Counted from the first letter of the stretch, positions 35,179-44,626 are shown. The stretch is 64,000 nt of DNA from Rhizobium sp. GN54 (GCF_021026345.1 NZ_JAJNCZ010000009.1:62001-126000), one strand, 5' to 3'. Notes: generated by a model from the sequence alone, not told the origin. Program-made: numbers and translations.

Positions 35179-36804
35179 TTATGGTTGGGCCAGTTCGCCC
35201 TTCGCGGCGCGGTATGCCTGAAGATAACCGCGCGCCACCGCACGGATCGCCCGCCCGATCGAATCGTAGGCCTCGTCCGGCAAGTTGGCGAACGACACCC
35301 GGACCGACCAGTTCGGTGCGTCGAAACCCGAGCCGTTGAGCACCACGATGCCGTGGTCCTCGGCAAGCTTGAAGGCGATGTCGAGTGGGTGCACGTTCTC
35401 CTTCACCCAGTCCGTCACCTCCTCGCCCACATATTTGCGTGCCCAGTATTCGTAGTCGATGATGCCGTAGTAGCGATCGAAATAGGGCCTGGCCTTGAAC
35501 TCGATCCCCATGCCGTTCATCAGCTTCTCGAACCGCCGCTGGCAGATGGCCATGCAGGCCTTCTGATAGACCTTGTCCTGGTCCATCATCTCGACAAGGC
35601 CGAACAATGACATCATCACCTGCTGCGGCAGCGACAGGCCGGCCGTATGGTTCAGTGCGACGTCGCGGCTGTCGGCGACAATGCGGTCGATGAACTTGAG
35701 ATCGCGCGGGTGCGGTGTCATTGCCTTGTAACGGCCATCGAACAGCTTTTGCGTCGCCTCCGGCATCGCGCGTATCTTCTTGTCGAAAATGTTGTCTTGG
35801 GCGACAGCGACGACGCCGAGACGCCAGCCGGTGCACCCAAAGTACTTGGAATAGGAATAGACCCCGATCGTGTTGTGCGGCAGATGGCCCATGACCGATT
35901 CGAAATTCGGCACGAAAGTGCCGTAGACGTCATCCGTCAGGATCATCAGGTCCGGCCGTTTCGACTTCACGAACTTGACCAGCCGGTCCATGCTCTCCGG
36001 GTCGATTGCCACGGCCGACGGATTGCCAGGGTTGACGATGAAGAGAGCCTTGACGCTCTTGTCCTCCAGCGGCTTGAGGTCTTCGTCGGTGATCTGAAAG
36101 CGATCCTCGGCCTCCACCGATACAGTGATCTGTTTCAGCGCGTAGTCTTCAAGGTGCGGCATCTCCAGGTAGGGCGTGAAGATCGGCGTGACCAGAGCGA
36201 TGGTGTCGCCGGAATTGAGCAGTCGGGCGTTCTTCAATGCCTTGAAGATGTAGCACATCGCCGCCGTGCCGCCTTCGACCGGGTAGAGGTCGAATTTGTC
36301 GTTCGGGCGGTGGCCCGCGCACATGGCCCACATGAGATACTCGTGCGTGATCGCTTCATTGTGCACGAGCGCGCGGTCCGGCACGGGGTAATGGTCGCCG
36401 ATGATCGAGTCCGTCAGTTCGTTGACGAATTTGTCGGGATCGAAGGAGAACTTGGCAATGGCGAAGTCGACCGCGGCATCGAGCGTCTCGGCGCCGGGCG
36501 TGTCCGGATCGCCCTTCCGCCGGTCGACCCATCCTTTCAGGCGTTTGTAGCAGCCATCGGCGGGCGGCATTCCAGCAAGGCCGGCTTCCTCGTCAAACAT
36601 GACGCGCTTGGACTCGGTCAAGGCAAACTGGCCGAGAAGAAAGAAGGCTTCGCGCGCCTTGGTCGCGATCCAGTTGGGATTTCCGCGCCCTGCATTGAGA
36701 TACGCCCGTCCTGACTTGTCGGCCTGGGCCAGTCGGATGAGTTCGTCTTTGATCTCGAAAGGACTGAGGTCTACAAATTTTGCATAGATACCCGCATTAG
36801 TCAT
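35179..36804 (-). CDS. asdA: L-aspartate 4-decarboxylase (bifunctional aspartate aminotransferase)
   Basis: This 541-residue PLP enzyme converts aspartate to alanine and CO2, with side aspartate aminotransferase activity. Family landmarks are NAGRGNPNW (about 38-45), NPGNPSAV, LTDDVYGTFVP and the PLP Lys320 in SYSKYFGCTGWRLG. The long length, compared with about 400 in ordinary aminotransferases, is typical of AsdA. Three ATG codons are stacked; the third (36804) is best placed behind GGGGAGGA, and the first is 36810. With the downstream aspT it consumes a cytoplasmic proton and generates membrane potential. Confidence 0.92.
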   Translation of the reverse strand: MTNAGIYAKFVDLSPFEIKDELIRLAQADKSGRAYLNAGRGNPNWIATKAREAFFLLGQFALTESKRVMFDEEAGLAGMPPADGCYKRLKGWVDRRKGDPDTPGAETLDAAVDFAIAKFSFDPDKFVNELTDSIIGDHYPVPDRALVHNEAITHEYLMWAMCAGHRPNDKFDLYPVEGGTAAMCYIFKALKNARLLNSGDTIALVTPIFTPYLEMPHLEDYALKQITVSVEAEDRFQITDEDLKPLEDKSVKALFIVNPGNPSAVAIDPESMDRLVKFVKSKRPDLMILTDDVYGTFVPNFESVMGHLPHNTIGVYSYSKYFGCTGWRLGVVAVAQDNIFDKKIRAMPEATQKLFDGRYKAMTPHPRDLKFIDRIVADSRDVALNHTAGLSLPQQVMMSLFGLVEMMDQDKVYQKACMAICQRRFEKLMNGMGIEFKARPYFDRYYGIIDYEYWARKYVGEEVTDWVKENVHPLDIAFKLAEDHGIVVLNGSGFDAPNWSVRVSFANLPDEAYDSIGRAIRAVARGYLQAYRAAKGELAQP

Positions 36805-37162
36805 CATCATTCCTCCCCAAATCTCATGCCTGGCGGCAATCGACGCTGAAATGTGGACTTTACGCTCGGTCGAGGCATCGTACGTCGTGCTCGACTAAAA
36901 AGACAGATACATTCTTTGGTGGAGTGGGCTATTCGGCTTTATACTAAAAGTTCTCAAGCATGGCACGCCGTAGTTGATTCTCAAACTGGCACAATCTAGC
37001 ACTGTCTGTGCGGTGGAGGTTACGCAAGGTGTTCCATCGTTCTCCTGTTCAAAAGCACCTGAGGGCACGCCGCCTGCGCGGAAGTGACCAGGAATGACCT
37101 GGAAGATAGGATTGACGGCTCGAATCTACGGCGGCAATTGCGTGGATAAAACCGTGTGGCAT
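36805..37162. other. Upstream region of asdA
   Basis: This stretch of about 358 bases between the porin stop and asdA contains the asdA leader and presumably its promoter. I see no gene and no convincing operator; a TGGCAC string at 36962 does not have the spacing of a sigma-54 site. Confidence 0.4.
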
Positions 37163-38209
37163 TCAGAAGTTCCTCTGGAACCTCACGACGCCACCCCAGT
37201 TCTTCGCCTCGGGCCCGTCTTTTTCATCCATGTCGTTTCTGTAATTGAGCTCAGGCGTGACGGTAAAGCCGGGCACCACCGTGTACGCAATGTTGAGTGC
37301 CCCTTCGGCATCGCCACCCTCGTCGAAGTTGGCCGAGATGTTGATGGCTGCCTTCTCAGTCAGTTCATAGGTTCCGCCAACCCATAGCGCCCAGTCACCA
37401 TCCCAGTTGGTATAGACGTTGCGCTCGTCACCATCGGTGTTCCACCCGCCCATGGCGAAGACCGAAATCGGTCCAAACGTACCGTCCAGGCGGAGCTTCA
37501 ACGCGCCCGATTCGGTTTGGTCGACATACGCCCCGACGAAACGGGCCTCGAAGGCATCGGCCTTGTAGCCGACCGCGCCAACCATATCCGGCATATAGTT
37601 GTCGTCGCCATCTGTGGTCGGTTCGTCGTCGCTGTCGTCTTCCACCGATGCAGCAACGGACCAGCCCGCGCCACTCTTGTAGGTATAGCGGATCTGGTTG
37701 CGGCCGAAATCGCCATAGTCGACATCGTACCAGTCGTTGATCGTGTTTCCGGCATCACCCATGAATTCCGTATAGAGCGTATCGGAGAAGCCGAGCCGGA
37801 AGCCTGCTAGCTCGATATACATGTTCTCCATGTTGATGCTGGGGCTGGTGTTGTCGTCTCGATTGATCTCCGCTTCCGAATAGGTCTTCAGCGCACCGTA
37901 CTCCGTGTCAGCGGCCGTACTGATACGCAAAGTGAAGCGGGTGCGGGTAAACCAGGAATCACCGCCGCCGCCGGGGTAGGTGTTCTGTGGATTGACGTCA
38001 CCACCCTCGACGTCGAGGCGGAGATAGCCGCCGAGCTTGAGACAGGTCTCCGTGCCGGGAATGTAGAAGTAGCCGTCGCCGAAGGCGTCACAGACGCGCA
38101 CATATTCCATCGGCTCGGGCTCGGCGGCAATGATCGCATCGGCAGCTTGCGCGCCGGAAACTGCTGCCAGTGCCGCGCCCGTCCCCAAAAGCAAACGCTT
38201 CAATTCCAT
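37163..38209 (-). CDS. Alphaproteobacterial porin (Porin_2 family, RopA-like)
   Basis: This 348-residue outer-membrane beta-barrel has a signal peptide (residues 1-23, ending GAQAAD). Next comes the family motif of a cysteine pair in VRVCDAFGDGYFYIPGTETCLKLGGYLR (two halves, about 38-66). Alternating beta strands follow and the last residue is Phe (FQRNF), as needed for barrel insertion. GGAGGAG precedes the ATG at 38209. It would let small polar solutes such as amino acids enter, and it lies directly upstream of the asdA/aspT genes on the same strand. Confidence 0.9.
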   Translation of the reverse strand: MELKRLLLGTGAALAAVSGAQAADAIIAAEPEPMEYVRVCDAFGDGYFYIPGTETCLKLGGYLRLDVEGGDVNPQNTYPGGGGDSWFTRTRFTLRISTAADTEYGALKTYSEAEINRDDNTSPSINMENMYIELAGFRLGFSDTLYTEFMGDAGNTINDWYDVDYGDFGRNQIRYTYKSGAGWSVAASVEDDSDDEPTTDGDDNYMPDMVGAVGYKADAFEARFVGAYVDQTESGALKLRLDGTFGPISVFAMGGWNTDGDERNVYTNWDGDWALWVGGTYELTEKAAINISANFDEGGDAEGALNIAYTVVPGFTVTPELNYRNDMDEKDGPEAKNWGGVVRFQRNF

Positions 38210-38748
38210 GGCTGCTTCTCCTCCCGGCACCCGTCGTCGACCATATTCCGCTTATGATTAAGCACAAGCTCGGAATCGATTTTGACGAACGCGCGTCCGT
38301 CCGAAACAATTGCAGAGATGTAGGATGGTCACTAAAGACCTCCCACAGTCATCCGATTCGTGCCGCTACCTTGCCGGCCCTGGCAAGCCGCTGATAATAC
38401 GGGAAATGGGGTGCGGCCATCCCTGTTTTCCGCGCTACAAGCTACCTCGGCAGTCCTTCGCATGTCCGCTTTCGAGACTTCGCGAGGGTGGATTCTATGG
38501 CCGAGATGAAGGCGCAAAGCTGCCGCACGCTCCATCGCTGCGGCACCACAAACGTGAGATCCGAAAGCGGAAATAATTGCCGCTCGCCCGTCGTGTTGAC
38601 TGATGCCCAAAGCCAGGGCACAAATGTGGCATCCATGGTCGCTCGCGGCAGGAGAATATAGGGAAATCAAGGTATTTTTTCTAAGCCATTGAAATAATGT
38701 GAGAATCCAGGTTCCCCAGCCAATCCCCCGCTAAATCCGGCCTTCTCC
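38210..38748. other. Gene-free region downstream of chrA
   Basis: This stretch of about 539 bases holds the porin promoter region at its left side. Several short frames (up to about 110 codons on the minus strand near 38332-38670) show no family resemblance. A short match to the dispersed repeat core (AGCGGAAATAATTGCC) lies at about 38557. The stretch looks degraded. Confidence 0.4.
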
Positions 38749-40173
38749 CTACCCTCGCCCCGCCCCCGCGACGTGCCAGGCCATGCCGGCGAGCGCGCAG
38801 CAGGCGATGGTGGCGATGACCGGGAGCTTGAAGCGGAAGATGGCGAGGGCTGCGGCGGCGCTGAGGGCGAGCGAGGGGAGCGAAAGGGTGGACCAGACGG
38901 GCAGTTCCAGCCATAGCGGGCCGAGCCGCAGAATGTCCGTTCCGGCGAACAGGAAATGCAGGCCGAACCAGAGCGCGAGATTGACGATCACGCCGACGAC
39001 GGCCGCGGTGATCGCCGACATCGCGCCCGCGAGTGCGGCATTGCCCCGCAGCCTTTCGATGAACGGGGCGCCAAGGAAGATCCACAGGAAGCACGGCAGG
39101 AAGGTGACCCAAGTGGCCAGCACGGCCGCCAGCGTCGCTGCGGTCATCGGATCGAGGCTGCCGGGATTGCGGTAGGCGCCCATGAAGCCGACGAATTGCA
39201 GGACCATGATCAGCGGTCCCGGCGTCGTCTCGGCCATGCCGAGGCCGTCGATCATCTCGGTCGGCTTCAGCCAGCCATAGTGCTGGACCGCCTCTTGGGC
39301 GACATAGGAGAGCGCCGCATAGGCGCCGCCGAAGGTGACAACGGCCATCCTGCTGAAGAACAGGCCGATCTGCGTGAACACGTCGTCGCTGCCGAAAAGG
39401 ACATAGAGAAGCGCCACGGGGCCGAGCCACAGGAAAAGCAGCACGGCGCTTATCCGCAGCGACCATCGAAGGTTCGGCCTGGCGTGGTCCGGCGTGCCCT
39501 CCCCCAGCACCGAATCGTCATCGGAAAGGCCCGCGCCAGCGCCCGCCCTGTCGCCGGCGCCGGGCTTGAAGAGAGTCGCGCCGGACCGCGAGCCGACAAA
39601 GCCGGCAATGGCCGCGGCAATGATGATCAGCGGAAAGGAGATGCGGAAGAAGAAGATCGCGACGAAGGCCACCGCAGCGATCGCGATCATGGCGGGGCTG
39701 CGCAGCGCGCGGCTGCCGATGCGGATCGCGGCCTGGACGACGACCGCGAGCACGGCCGCCTTGAGGCCGAAGAACATGCCTTCGACCACGCCGACGTTCC
39801 CAAAGGCGACGTACAGGTAGCTGAGGGCGAGGATGGCGAAGAAGCCCGGCAGCACGAACAGCACACCGGCGACGAAGCCGCCCGCGGTCCTGTGCAGCAG
39901 CCAGCCGATATAGACGGCAAGCTGTTGCGCCTCCGGCCCGGGCAGCAGCATGCAATAGTTCAGCGCATGCAGGAAACGGCGTTCGCCGATCCACTTCTTC
40001 TCGTCGACGACGATCCTGTGCATCAGGGCGATCTGCCCGGCGGGCCCACCGAAACTCAGCGCCGCCACGCGGAGCCAGACATGGAAAGCCTCGCGAAAGG
40101 AGATGCCATGCGCCATTCCACCGTCCTTCTCGCCACGACGCGCGCCGCGGGCGACGGCAGCAGACATCTTCAT
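38749..40173 (-). CDS. chrA: ChrA-family chromate transporter
   Basis: This 474-residue membrane protein has the two-repeat CHR architecture. The first repeat starts with FREAFHVWLRVAALSFGGPAGQIALMHR and includes the proline/glycine-rich LPGPEAQQLAVYIGW. The second has FFSRMAVVTFGGAYAALSYV and TTPGPLIMVLQFVGF. Homologues export chromate by chemiosmotic antiport and give chromate resistance. The ATG at 40173 gives MKMSAAVARG and has a purine-rich GGAGGGG upstream. No chrB regulator is visible. Confidence 0.9.
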   Translation of the reverse strand: MKMSAAVARGARRGEKDGGMAHGISFREAFHVWLRVAALSFGGPAGQIALMHRIVVDEKKWIGERRFLHALNYCMLLPGPEAQQLAVYIGWLLHRTAGGFVAGVLFVLPGFFAILALSYLYVAFGNVGVVEGMFFGLKAAVLAVVVQAAIRIGSRALRSPAMIAIAAVAFVAIFFFRISFPLIIIAAAIAGFVGSRSGATLFKPGAGDRAGAGAGLSDDDSVLGEGTPDHARPNLRWSLRISAVLLFLWLGPVALLYVLFGSDDVFTQIGLFFSRMAVVTFGGAYAALSYVAQEAVQHYGWLKPTEMIDGLGMAETTPGPLIMVLQFVGFMGAYRNPGSLDPMTAATLAAVLATWVTFLPCFLWIFLGAPFIERLRGNAALAGAMSAITAAVVGVIVNLALWFGLHFLFAGTDILRLGPLWLELPVWSTLSLPSLALSAAAALAIFRFKLPVIATIACCALAGMAWHVAGAGRG

Positions 40174-40196
40174 CGAATCATTCCCCTCCACCACCG

Positions 40197-40637
40197 TCAG
40201 CTCCAGGCACCGGTCGCCAGCGCAAGCACAGCATAGCGACCGACCTTGGCGACCGATACCAGCACCAGGAAGGTCGCCAGCGGCACCCTGAGGATGCCGG
40301 CTGCGACCGTGATCGGATCGCCGATGACCGGCAGCCAGCTCGCCAGCAGCGACCACTTGCCATACCGCCCGTACCAGCGCCCGGCCGCATCGAGGCTTTT
40401 GGCGGAAACGGGAAACCAGCGCCTGGTCCGAAAGCGGGCTATACCGCGCCCGAGTGACCAATTGACGACGGAACCGAGGATGTTTCCGACGCTTGCAACG
40501 GTGACGAGCGCGACGACGGGATAGTCCCCGGTCAGGATCAGGACGACGAGCGCGGTCTCCGATTGCGCCGGAAGGACGGTCGCGGCCAGGAAGGCTGCCA
40601 GAAAGAGGCCGAGATAGGCGCCGACTGCTGCGGTCAT
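40197..40637 (-). CDS. YqaA-family membrane protein (DedA/SNARE-associated relative)
   Basis: This 146-residue inner-membrane protein has four or so helices and the family motifs LPAQSETALVVLIL, SVGNILGSVVNWSLGRG and WLPVIGDPITVAAGILRVP. YqaA proteins are distant relatives of DedA; their transport role is uncertain. It follows the RcnA gene by 42 bases and precedes the chromate transporter gene by 23 bases, so the three may be co-transcribed. Confidence 0.85.
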   Translation of the reverse strand: MTAAVGAYLGLFLAAFLAATVLPAQSETALVVLILTGDYPVVALVTVASVGNILGSVVNWSLGRGIARFRTRRWFPVSAKSLDAAGRWYGRYGKWSLLASWLPVIGDPITVAAGILRVPLATFLVLVSVAKVGRYAVLALATGAWS

Positions 40638-40679
40638 GTCACCGCACCCGACGCGGAGGGAAAGGACCTTCGGCGCGCT

Positions 40680-41888
40680 TCATCCCGGCTCCGTCGCCGC
40701 CGCCGTTTCCGCCTGCGCCGACAGGCCCTGCAGGCCGTGGAAGCCGACATAGAGCCCGACCAGCACGATCAGAAGGCCGGAGACATAGGGCGCCCTGCGG
40801 GCGAGCGTGCCGAACCAGCTCCAGCGCGTCGTCGCATGGCGGACGCTGAGGGCGGCCAGCGCCCCGACCGTCACGAGCGTGATGGCAAGGCCGATCGAGA
40901 AGCAGAGGACGAGGGCGAAGCCGAGGGTGAACTCGCGCAGTTGCAGGCAGAGAAGCAGGACCGTGATCGCGGCCGGGCATGGAATGAGGCCGCCGGTCAA
41001 TCCGAACAGAACGATCTGCCAGGTCGTCACCTTGCGATCGGAAAACCTGCGGCGGATGTCGTTCGCATGGGCGCGCTCGTGCGCATCCTGGTAGCCATCC
41101 GCGTCGACGTCCGGCCCCTGATCGTGGTCGTGGTCCTCGACGAAGGAGACGTCGTAGTCGTGGCTGTGATTGCCATGCCCCAGCGAGAGGCGGGCTATGA
41201 AGGCGTGCGGCTCGGCGATCTCCGTCGTCGATTGCAGGCAGGCGCCGCTGTCGGCGAACTGGAAATCCTGCCGCGTCCCGTCCGGCCGCTCGATGGTGAC
41301 GGTGACGTCAACTGCGCGCCAGGCATGACCGCCAAGGGTTCGCAGCCGGAAGACCGGAGGCACGCCGTCCTCGAAGATGGCGAGTTCCACGACGCCGTGC
41401 CCGGTATCGATCCGCCGGGTGTCGCCCTGGGCCGCAGGGTCCGGCCGGTCATGATCGTGGCCGTGCGCCCCGTGATGGTGGTGGGCGTGGTCATGGTGGT
41501 GATGATGGTCGTGCGCCATGCCGGCGGCCGATTTCGCCTGCCTCTGGTCCTGCCATGTCCGCCACAGCATCCAGAGCGCGATCGCGATGATGATCGCTCC
41601 GGATACAAGCTGGAAGTAGGGTTCGAAGACCTCGGCATCGACGTCCCGCCACAGGTACATGCCGGCAAAGGCTATGCCCCAGACGACGGCCGTGTGCGAG
41701 ACCGTGGCGGCAAGGCCGAGGAGCACCGCCTGCGCCACGGTTCCCCGGACAGCAACGATGAAGGCGGCCATCATCGTCTTCGAATGGCCGGGCTCAAGGC
41801 CGTGCAGCGCGCCCAGCAACACGGCGCTCGGAATGAACAGCCAGGCGTGCGCCGACCCCTGTCGGATCAACTCGGCGAAATCGGGCAT
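40680..41888 (-). CDS. RcnA/NicO-type nickel/cobalt efflux protein
   Basis: This 402-residue membrane exporter has the HGLEPGHSKTMMAAFIVA signature at about residues 29-46 and a long cytoplasmic His-rich loop (around 125-150) with many HD/HH pairs followed by a soluble insertion. C-terminal helices (GGLIPCPAAITVLLLCL) complete the NicO fold. It would export Ni2+ and Co2+. Compared with E. coli RcnA (274 residues) the central insertion is much larger. The gene follows its repressor by nine bases. Confidence 0.9.
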   Translation of the reverse strand: MPDFAELIRQGSAHAWLFIPSAVLLGALHGLEPGHSKTMMAAFIVAVRGTVAQAVLLGLAATVSHTAVVWGIAFAGMYLWRDVDAEVFEPYFQLVSGAIIIAIALWMLWRTWQDQRQAKSAAGMAHDHHHHHDHAHHHHGAHGHDHDRPDPAAQGDTRRIDTGHGVVELAIFEDGVPPVFRLRTLGGHAWRAVDVTVTIERPDGTRQDFQFADSGACLQSTTEIAEPHAFIARLSLGHGNHSHDYDVSFVEDHDHDQGPDVDADGYQDAHERAHANDIRRRFSDRKVTTWQIVLFGLTGGLIPCPAAITVLLLCLQLREFTLGFALVLCFSIGLAITLVTVGALAALSVRHATTRWSWFGTLARRAPYVSGLLIVLVGLYVGFHGLQGLSAQAETAAATEPG

Positions 41889-41897
41889 TGTCTGACC

Positions 41898-42173
41898 TCA
41901 GAGATATTTGGTGATAGCCTTGAACTCGTCGATGGACCGGCGCTGATCGCGCGCCAGCGATCCGACAGCGTCCTCCAGGCAATGATCGAGATGATCCTGG
42001 ATCAGCGTCCGCTTGGCGTTGGCGATCGCCTTTTCGACGGCATGGAGCTGCTGCGCCAGATCGAGGCAGGGCTTGCCGTCCTCGATCATGGCGATCACGC
42101 TCTTCAGGTGCCCCTCGGCGCGGCGCAGCCGCTTGACGATCTCGGGATGGGTGTCGTGCTTGTGTTCCGTCAT
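41898..42173 (-). CDS. CsoR/RcnR-family metal-sensing repressor (DmeR-like)
   Basis: This 91-residue all-helical repressor has the ligand pattern Cys36, His61, His64 and Cys65 plus His4, His6 and His9 in the N-terminal tail. The sequence HLDHCLEDAVGSL and the end SIDEFKAITKYL match the rhizobial DmeR group, which responds to Ni2+ or Co2+. It is the first gene of the exporter operon, so it should repress itself and the RcnA-like gene until metal binds. Confidence 0.88.
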   Translation of the reverse strand: MTEHKHDTHPEIVKRLRRAEGHLKSVIAMIEDGKPCLDLAQQLHAVEKAIANAKRTLIQDHLDHCLEDAVGSLARDQRRSIDEFKAITKYL

Positions 42174-42180
42174 GTCTATT

Positions 42181-42200
42181 TCCTATCCCCCCGGATAGGA
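42181..42200 (-). promoter_or_regulatory. RcnR/DmeR-type operator palindrome
   Basis: A perfect inverted repeat, TCCTATCC - CCCC - GGATAGGA, starts seven bases upstream of the repressor ATG. A G/C tract flanked by AT-containing inverted repeats is the known operator form of the RcnR/CsoR family, so this is a strong candidate site for autoregulation. Confidence 0.8.
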
Positions 42201-42342
42201 TGTTGCAAGAGGCGCATGCGCGGTTTCTCGCCGACGTCAACGATCGGCGGCGACCGCCCGTCATCGTGGTGGCGAAAGGCGCGTTCCGGCACTATCATCG
42301 CCTTTGCCGTTTCCCTCTCGTCGCACCGAAAGGACAATGGTC

Positions 42343-42555
42343 ATGGAACAGGCGACTGCAGTTGAACTGGCCCGGGAATACATGCGGCTCGGCGGCCACA
42401 GGCTGTCGAAGATTGACGACGACCACGTCGCCACGCGGACGTGGGAGCACGATACGCCCGAGGCCGAAGCCTACTGGAACGAGAACATCGAGCCGCTCGA
42501 CGAACGCCACAAGCGCGAGGTGATCACGCTCCTGCCCTCGATCAACCAGGTCTAG
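42343..42555 (+). CDS. Small conserved protein, function unknown
   Basis: This 70-residue acidic protein starts at the ATG at 42343 (AAGGA eight bases upstream; an ATG two codons earlier is too near to it). It begins MEQATAVELAREYMRLGGHRL and ends ITLLPSINQV. No known domain is visible. The codon use resembles its neighbours and supports a real gene. Confidence 0.6.
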   Translation: MEQATAVELAREYMRLGGHRLSKIDDDHVATRTWEHDTPEAEAYWNENIEPLDERHKREVITLLPSINQV

Positions 42556-42579
42556 TTCAGACGGCGAACGCGCCCGAAA

Positions 42580-43719
42580 TCACGGGCCTGCCGATTGCGA
42601 ACCGTCGTCGCCGTGGGTGAACTCCGTGCCTTCCGGGAAGAGCCCAGACATGCGCTGCTGGACGCGATCCATGGCGCCGTTCAACTTCTTGGCCTGCACC
42701 TTGTTGTCGTTGGCATAGAGGCGCTTTGCCATCGGCGCATAGCCGTCGAGCAGCCTGCCGGTGCGGCAATCGCGGGCCTCGGAGCCATCGGTCAGGGCGC
42801 GCGACATGTATTCGATGCCTTCCATCAGGATCGGCTGGATGTCGCCCTTGTGCCTCATCGACAGCAGCGTGCTCCGGCCCGACTGGTTCATCTCGATCTG
42901 GGCGGCCTGGGTCAGCCCGATCAGCGAATATTGCGGATGGACGCAGTCCCTGTCGCGCAGCTCCTTCACTTCGCCATCGTCGGCGACAATCTCCGGCAAC
43001 TGTCGCTGCGCCTCCCTGAGACCGGCCCTGTACAGCCGCTCGTCGTTGTTGAAGACCCCGAGCGTCATGTCCGCCAGCGCTCCAGAGACGCCCTGGTTGT
43101 CCGAGCGGTTGCGCCGCATCTCCTGGCGCTGTTCGTGCAGCCGCCCCAGGAACGCGCGGAACTTGCGGACGTCCTTGTCCTTCCACTCCGGCCCTGGCGC
43201 ACCGTAGGGATGCTTGTAGTAGAGGATGATCTCGGCGGCATTTGCCCAGATCGGGATCGCCCAGGCCGCCTCCAGCGGGATCTGCCCGGGCCCGGTCTTG
43301 GTGCCCTTTTCGCGGGTCAGGGCCACGAACTTGTCCGCCCAGGCGTTCATGATCTCGATCGATTTCGCGCGGTAGCGGTTGTCGCCCGTCTTCACCCAGC
43401 GCAGGGCGGTGAAATAGGCAGCCGCCATGTCGTTGCGGAAGCGCTTCTCCGATTCGTTGCTGGTTCGCGCCACCACGACGACATAGTCCATCGGCCTCGG
43501 CTGGTAGTCGGCCGAAAACCGCCTGTCCTTGTCGAGAGACGCATAGTAGGCCTGCCGCCGATCCGACGAGCGGGCATCCTTCTCCAGCCGCGACAATACG
43601 TTCAGCCGTCCGGCGGAATTGATCAGGCCCGGATGCTTGAATTCGGCGGCCAGGGCATTGGCTGCAAGCAGAATGGCTGCCGCCAGCGTGAGGGCCGCGT
43701 GGGGAATGCGAAGGTTCAT
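42580..43719 (-). CDS. Exported alginate-lyase-domain protein
   Basis: This 379-residue protein has a signal peptide (about 1-25, ANALAAEF). An all-helical (alpha/alpha)-toroid lyase pattern follows: MDYVVVVARTSNESEKRFRNDMAAAYFTALRW, IEIMNAWADKF, IPLEAAWAIPIWANAAEIILYY, DNQGVSGALADMTLGVFNND. This matches the alginate lyase (PF05426-like) family that cleaves uronic-acid polysaccharides by beta-elimination. The substrate may be alginate or another acidic exopolysaccharide. Confidence 0.78.
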   Translation of the reverse strand: MNLRIPHAALTLAAAILLAANALAAEFKHPGLINSAGRLNVLSRLEKDARSSDRRQAYYASLDKDRRFSADYQPRPMDYVVVVARTSNESEKRFRNDMAAAYFTALRWVKTGDNRYRAKSIEIMNAWADKFVALTREKGTKTGPGQIPLEAAWAIPIWANAAEIILYYKHPYGAPGPEWKDKDVRKFRAFLGRLHEQRQEMRRNRSDNQGVSGALADMTLGVFNNDERLYRAGLREAQRQLPEIVADDGEVKELRDRDCVHPQYSLIGLTQAAQIEMNQSGRSTLLSMRHKGDIQPILMEGIEYMSRALTDGSEARDCRTGRLLDGYAPMAKRLYANDNKVQAKKLNGAMDRVQQRMSGLFPEGTEFTHGDDGSQSAGP

Positions 43720-43781
43720 CTGTGTGTCCGCTCTTTTCTGCCGCCTGATTGGAAAATGCCGGTCGAAACGCCGATAGTGCG

Positions 43782-44042
43782 TCAACGGCCCCGGGCCGGT
43801 TCGCCGCCCGGCGCATAATAGGTCTTCTGCTGGAAGGCGAACACGTTGCCGCAGCGGCAGCGCACCATGTGCCTCGCCGGATCGCTGGAGGCGCGCTCGG
43901 TGGAAAAGCCCACCGGCATCTCGTCGATCCTGAAACCCGGGGTCTTGCGCCGCGGGTCGTCGTCCTCGGAGACCTCCGCGAAGCCCGTGCGCCCGCATTT
44001 GGAGCATTCCAGCTTCCTCGAATATCGATCCCGTGCCGCCAT
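43782..44042 (-). CDS. Small zinc-ribbon-like protein
   Basis: This 86-residue protein has CSKCG near the N-terminus (about 12-16) and CRCGN near the C-terminus, which together can bind one Zn2+. The ATG at 44042 gives MAARDRYSRKLECSKCG. No further domain is recognised; a role in RNA or protein binding is possible. Confidence 0.6.
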   Translation of the reverse strand: MAARDRYSRKLECSKCGRTGFAEVSEDDDPRRKTPGFRIDEMPVGFSTERASSDPARHMVRCRCGNVFAFQQKTYYAPGGEPARGR

Positions 44043-44125
44043 GTCCGCTTCCACCGTCCGTTCCTGCGGGGCCTGCTTACACGGATTCGGCGCCGGCCCC
44101 AATCCGCTCCTGCCCGCCGTCGCGC

Positions 44126-44626
44126 TCAGCGCTGCCCGCCGCCCCCCGATATCACCGGACTTTCGACGCGGTCACCGGTGCGGATGCCGAGCTTGCGCGC
44201 TGTGCCGCCGTTGAGTTCGAGGACATAGGCCACCGGCACGCGCGAATCGATGATCGCCTCGGAATGCGGTTCGGCGTTTTCGCGGATGGTGCGGATCGCG
44301 CCGCCCTCGTCGATGAAGAGCATATCCAGCGGCAGGTAGGTGTTCTTCATCCACATCAGCACCTGGCGGGTCTCGCCGAAGGAGAAGAGCATGCCGCGGT
44401 CGGCCGCCATGGTGCGGCGGTTCATCAGCCCCTGCGCGCGCTGGCGGGGCGTCAGCGCCAGTTCGACCGTGAACGCGTGGCGGGCGCCGCCCTGCGTGAC
44501 GATCGAAAGCTGCCCCTCCTGGAAGGTCTCTTCCGCCAGTGCCGGCGCCAGGCCGGCAAGCAACAAAAAAAGCGCCACGAGGGCGCTATGGACGCGGCGA
44601 AGCGCCGGGCGGACGGCCGTGGCCAT
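44126..44626 (-). CDS. DUF192-family exported protein
   Basis: This 166-residue protein has a signal peptide (about 1-31, ending PALAEE) and a DUF192 domain: FTVELALTPRQRAQGLMNRR, GMLFSF, VLMWMKNTYLPLDMLFIDE, YVLELNGGTARKLGI. The family is widespread in bacteria and archaea, with no established reaction. The ATG shares one base with the stop codon of the cold-shock gene upstream (TGATG), so translation is coupled, an arrangement common in rhizobia. Confidence 0.87.
   Translation of the reverse strand: MATAVRPALRRVHSALVALFLLLAGLAPALAEETFQEGQLSIVTQGGARHAFTVELALTPRQRAQGLMNRRTMAADRGMLFSFGETRQVLMWMKNTYLPLDMLFIDEGGAIRTIRENAEPHSEAIIDSRVPVAYVLELNGGTARKLGIRTGDRVESPVISGGGGQR

Noticed and set aside
36962-36977. 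Sigma-54 promoter upstream of asdA.
   Set aside because: TGGCAC is present on the plus strand but GC does not follow at the required distance, and asdA is on the minus strand.
38956-40236. Open frame of about 425 codons on the plus strand.
   Set aside because: Antisense to chrA; Asp/Arg/Glu-rich mirror sequence.
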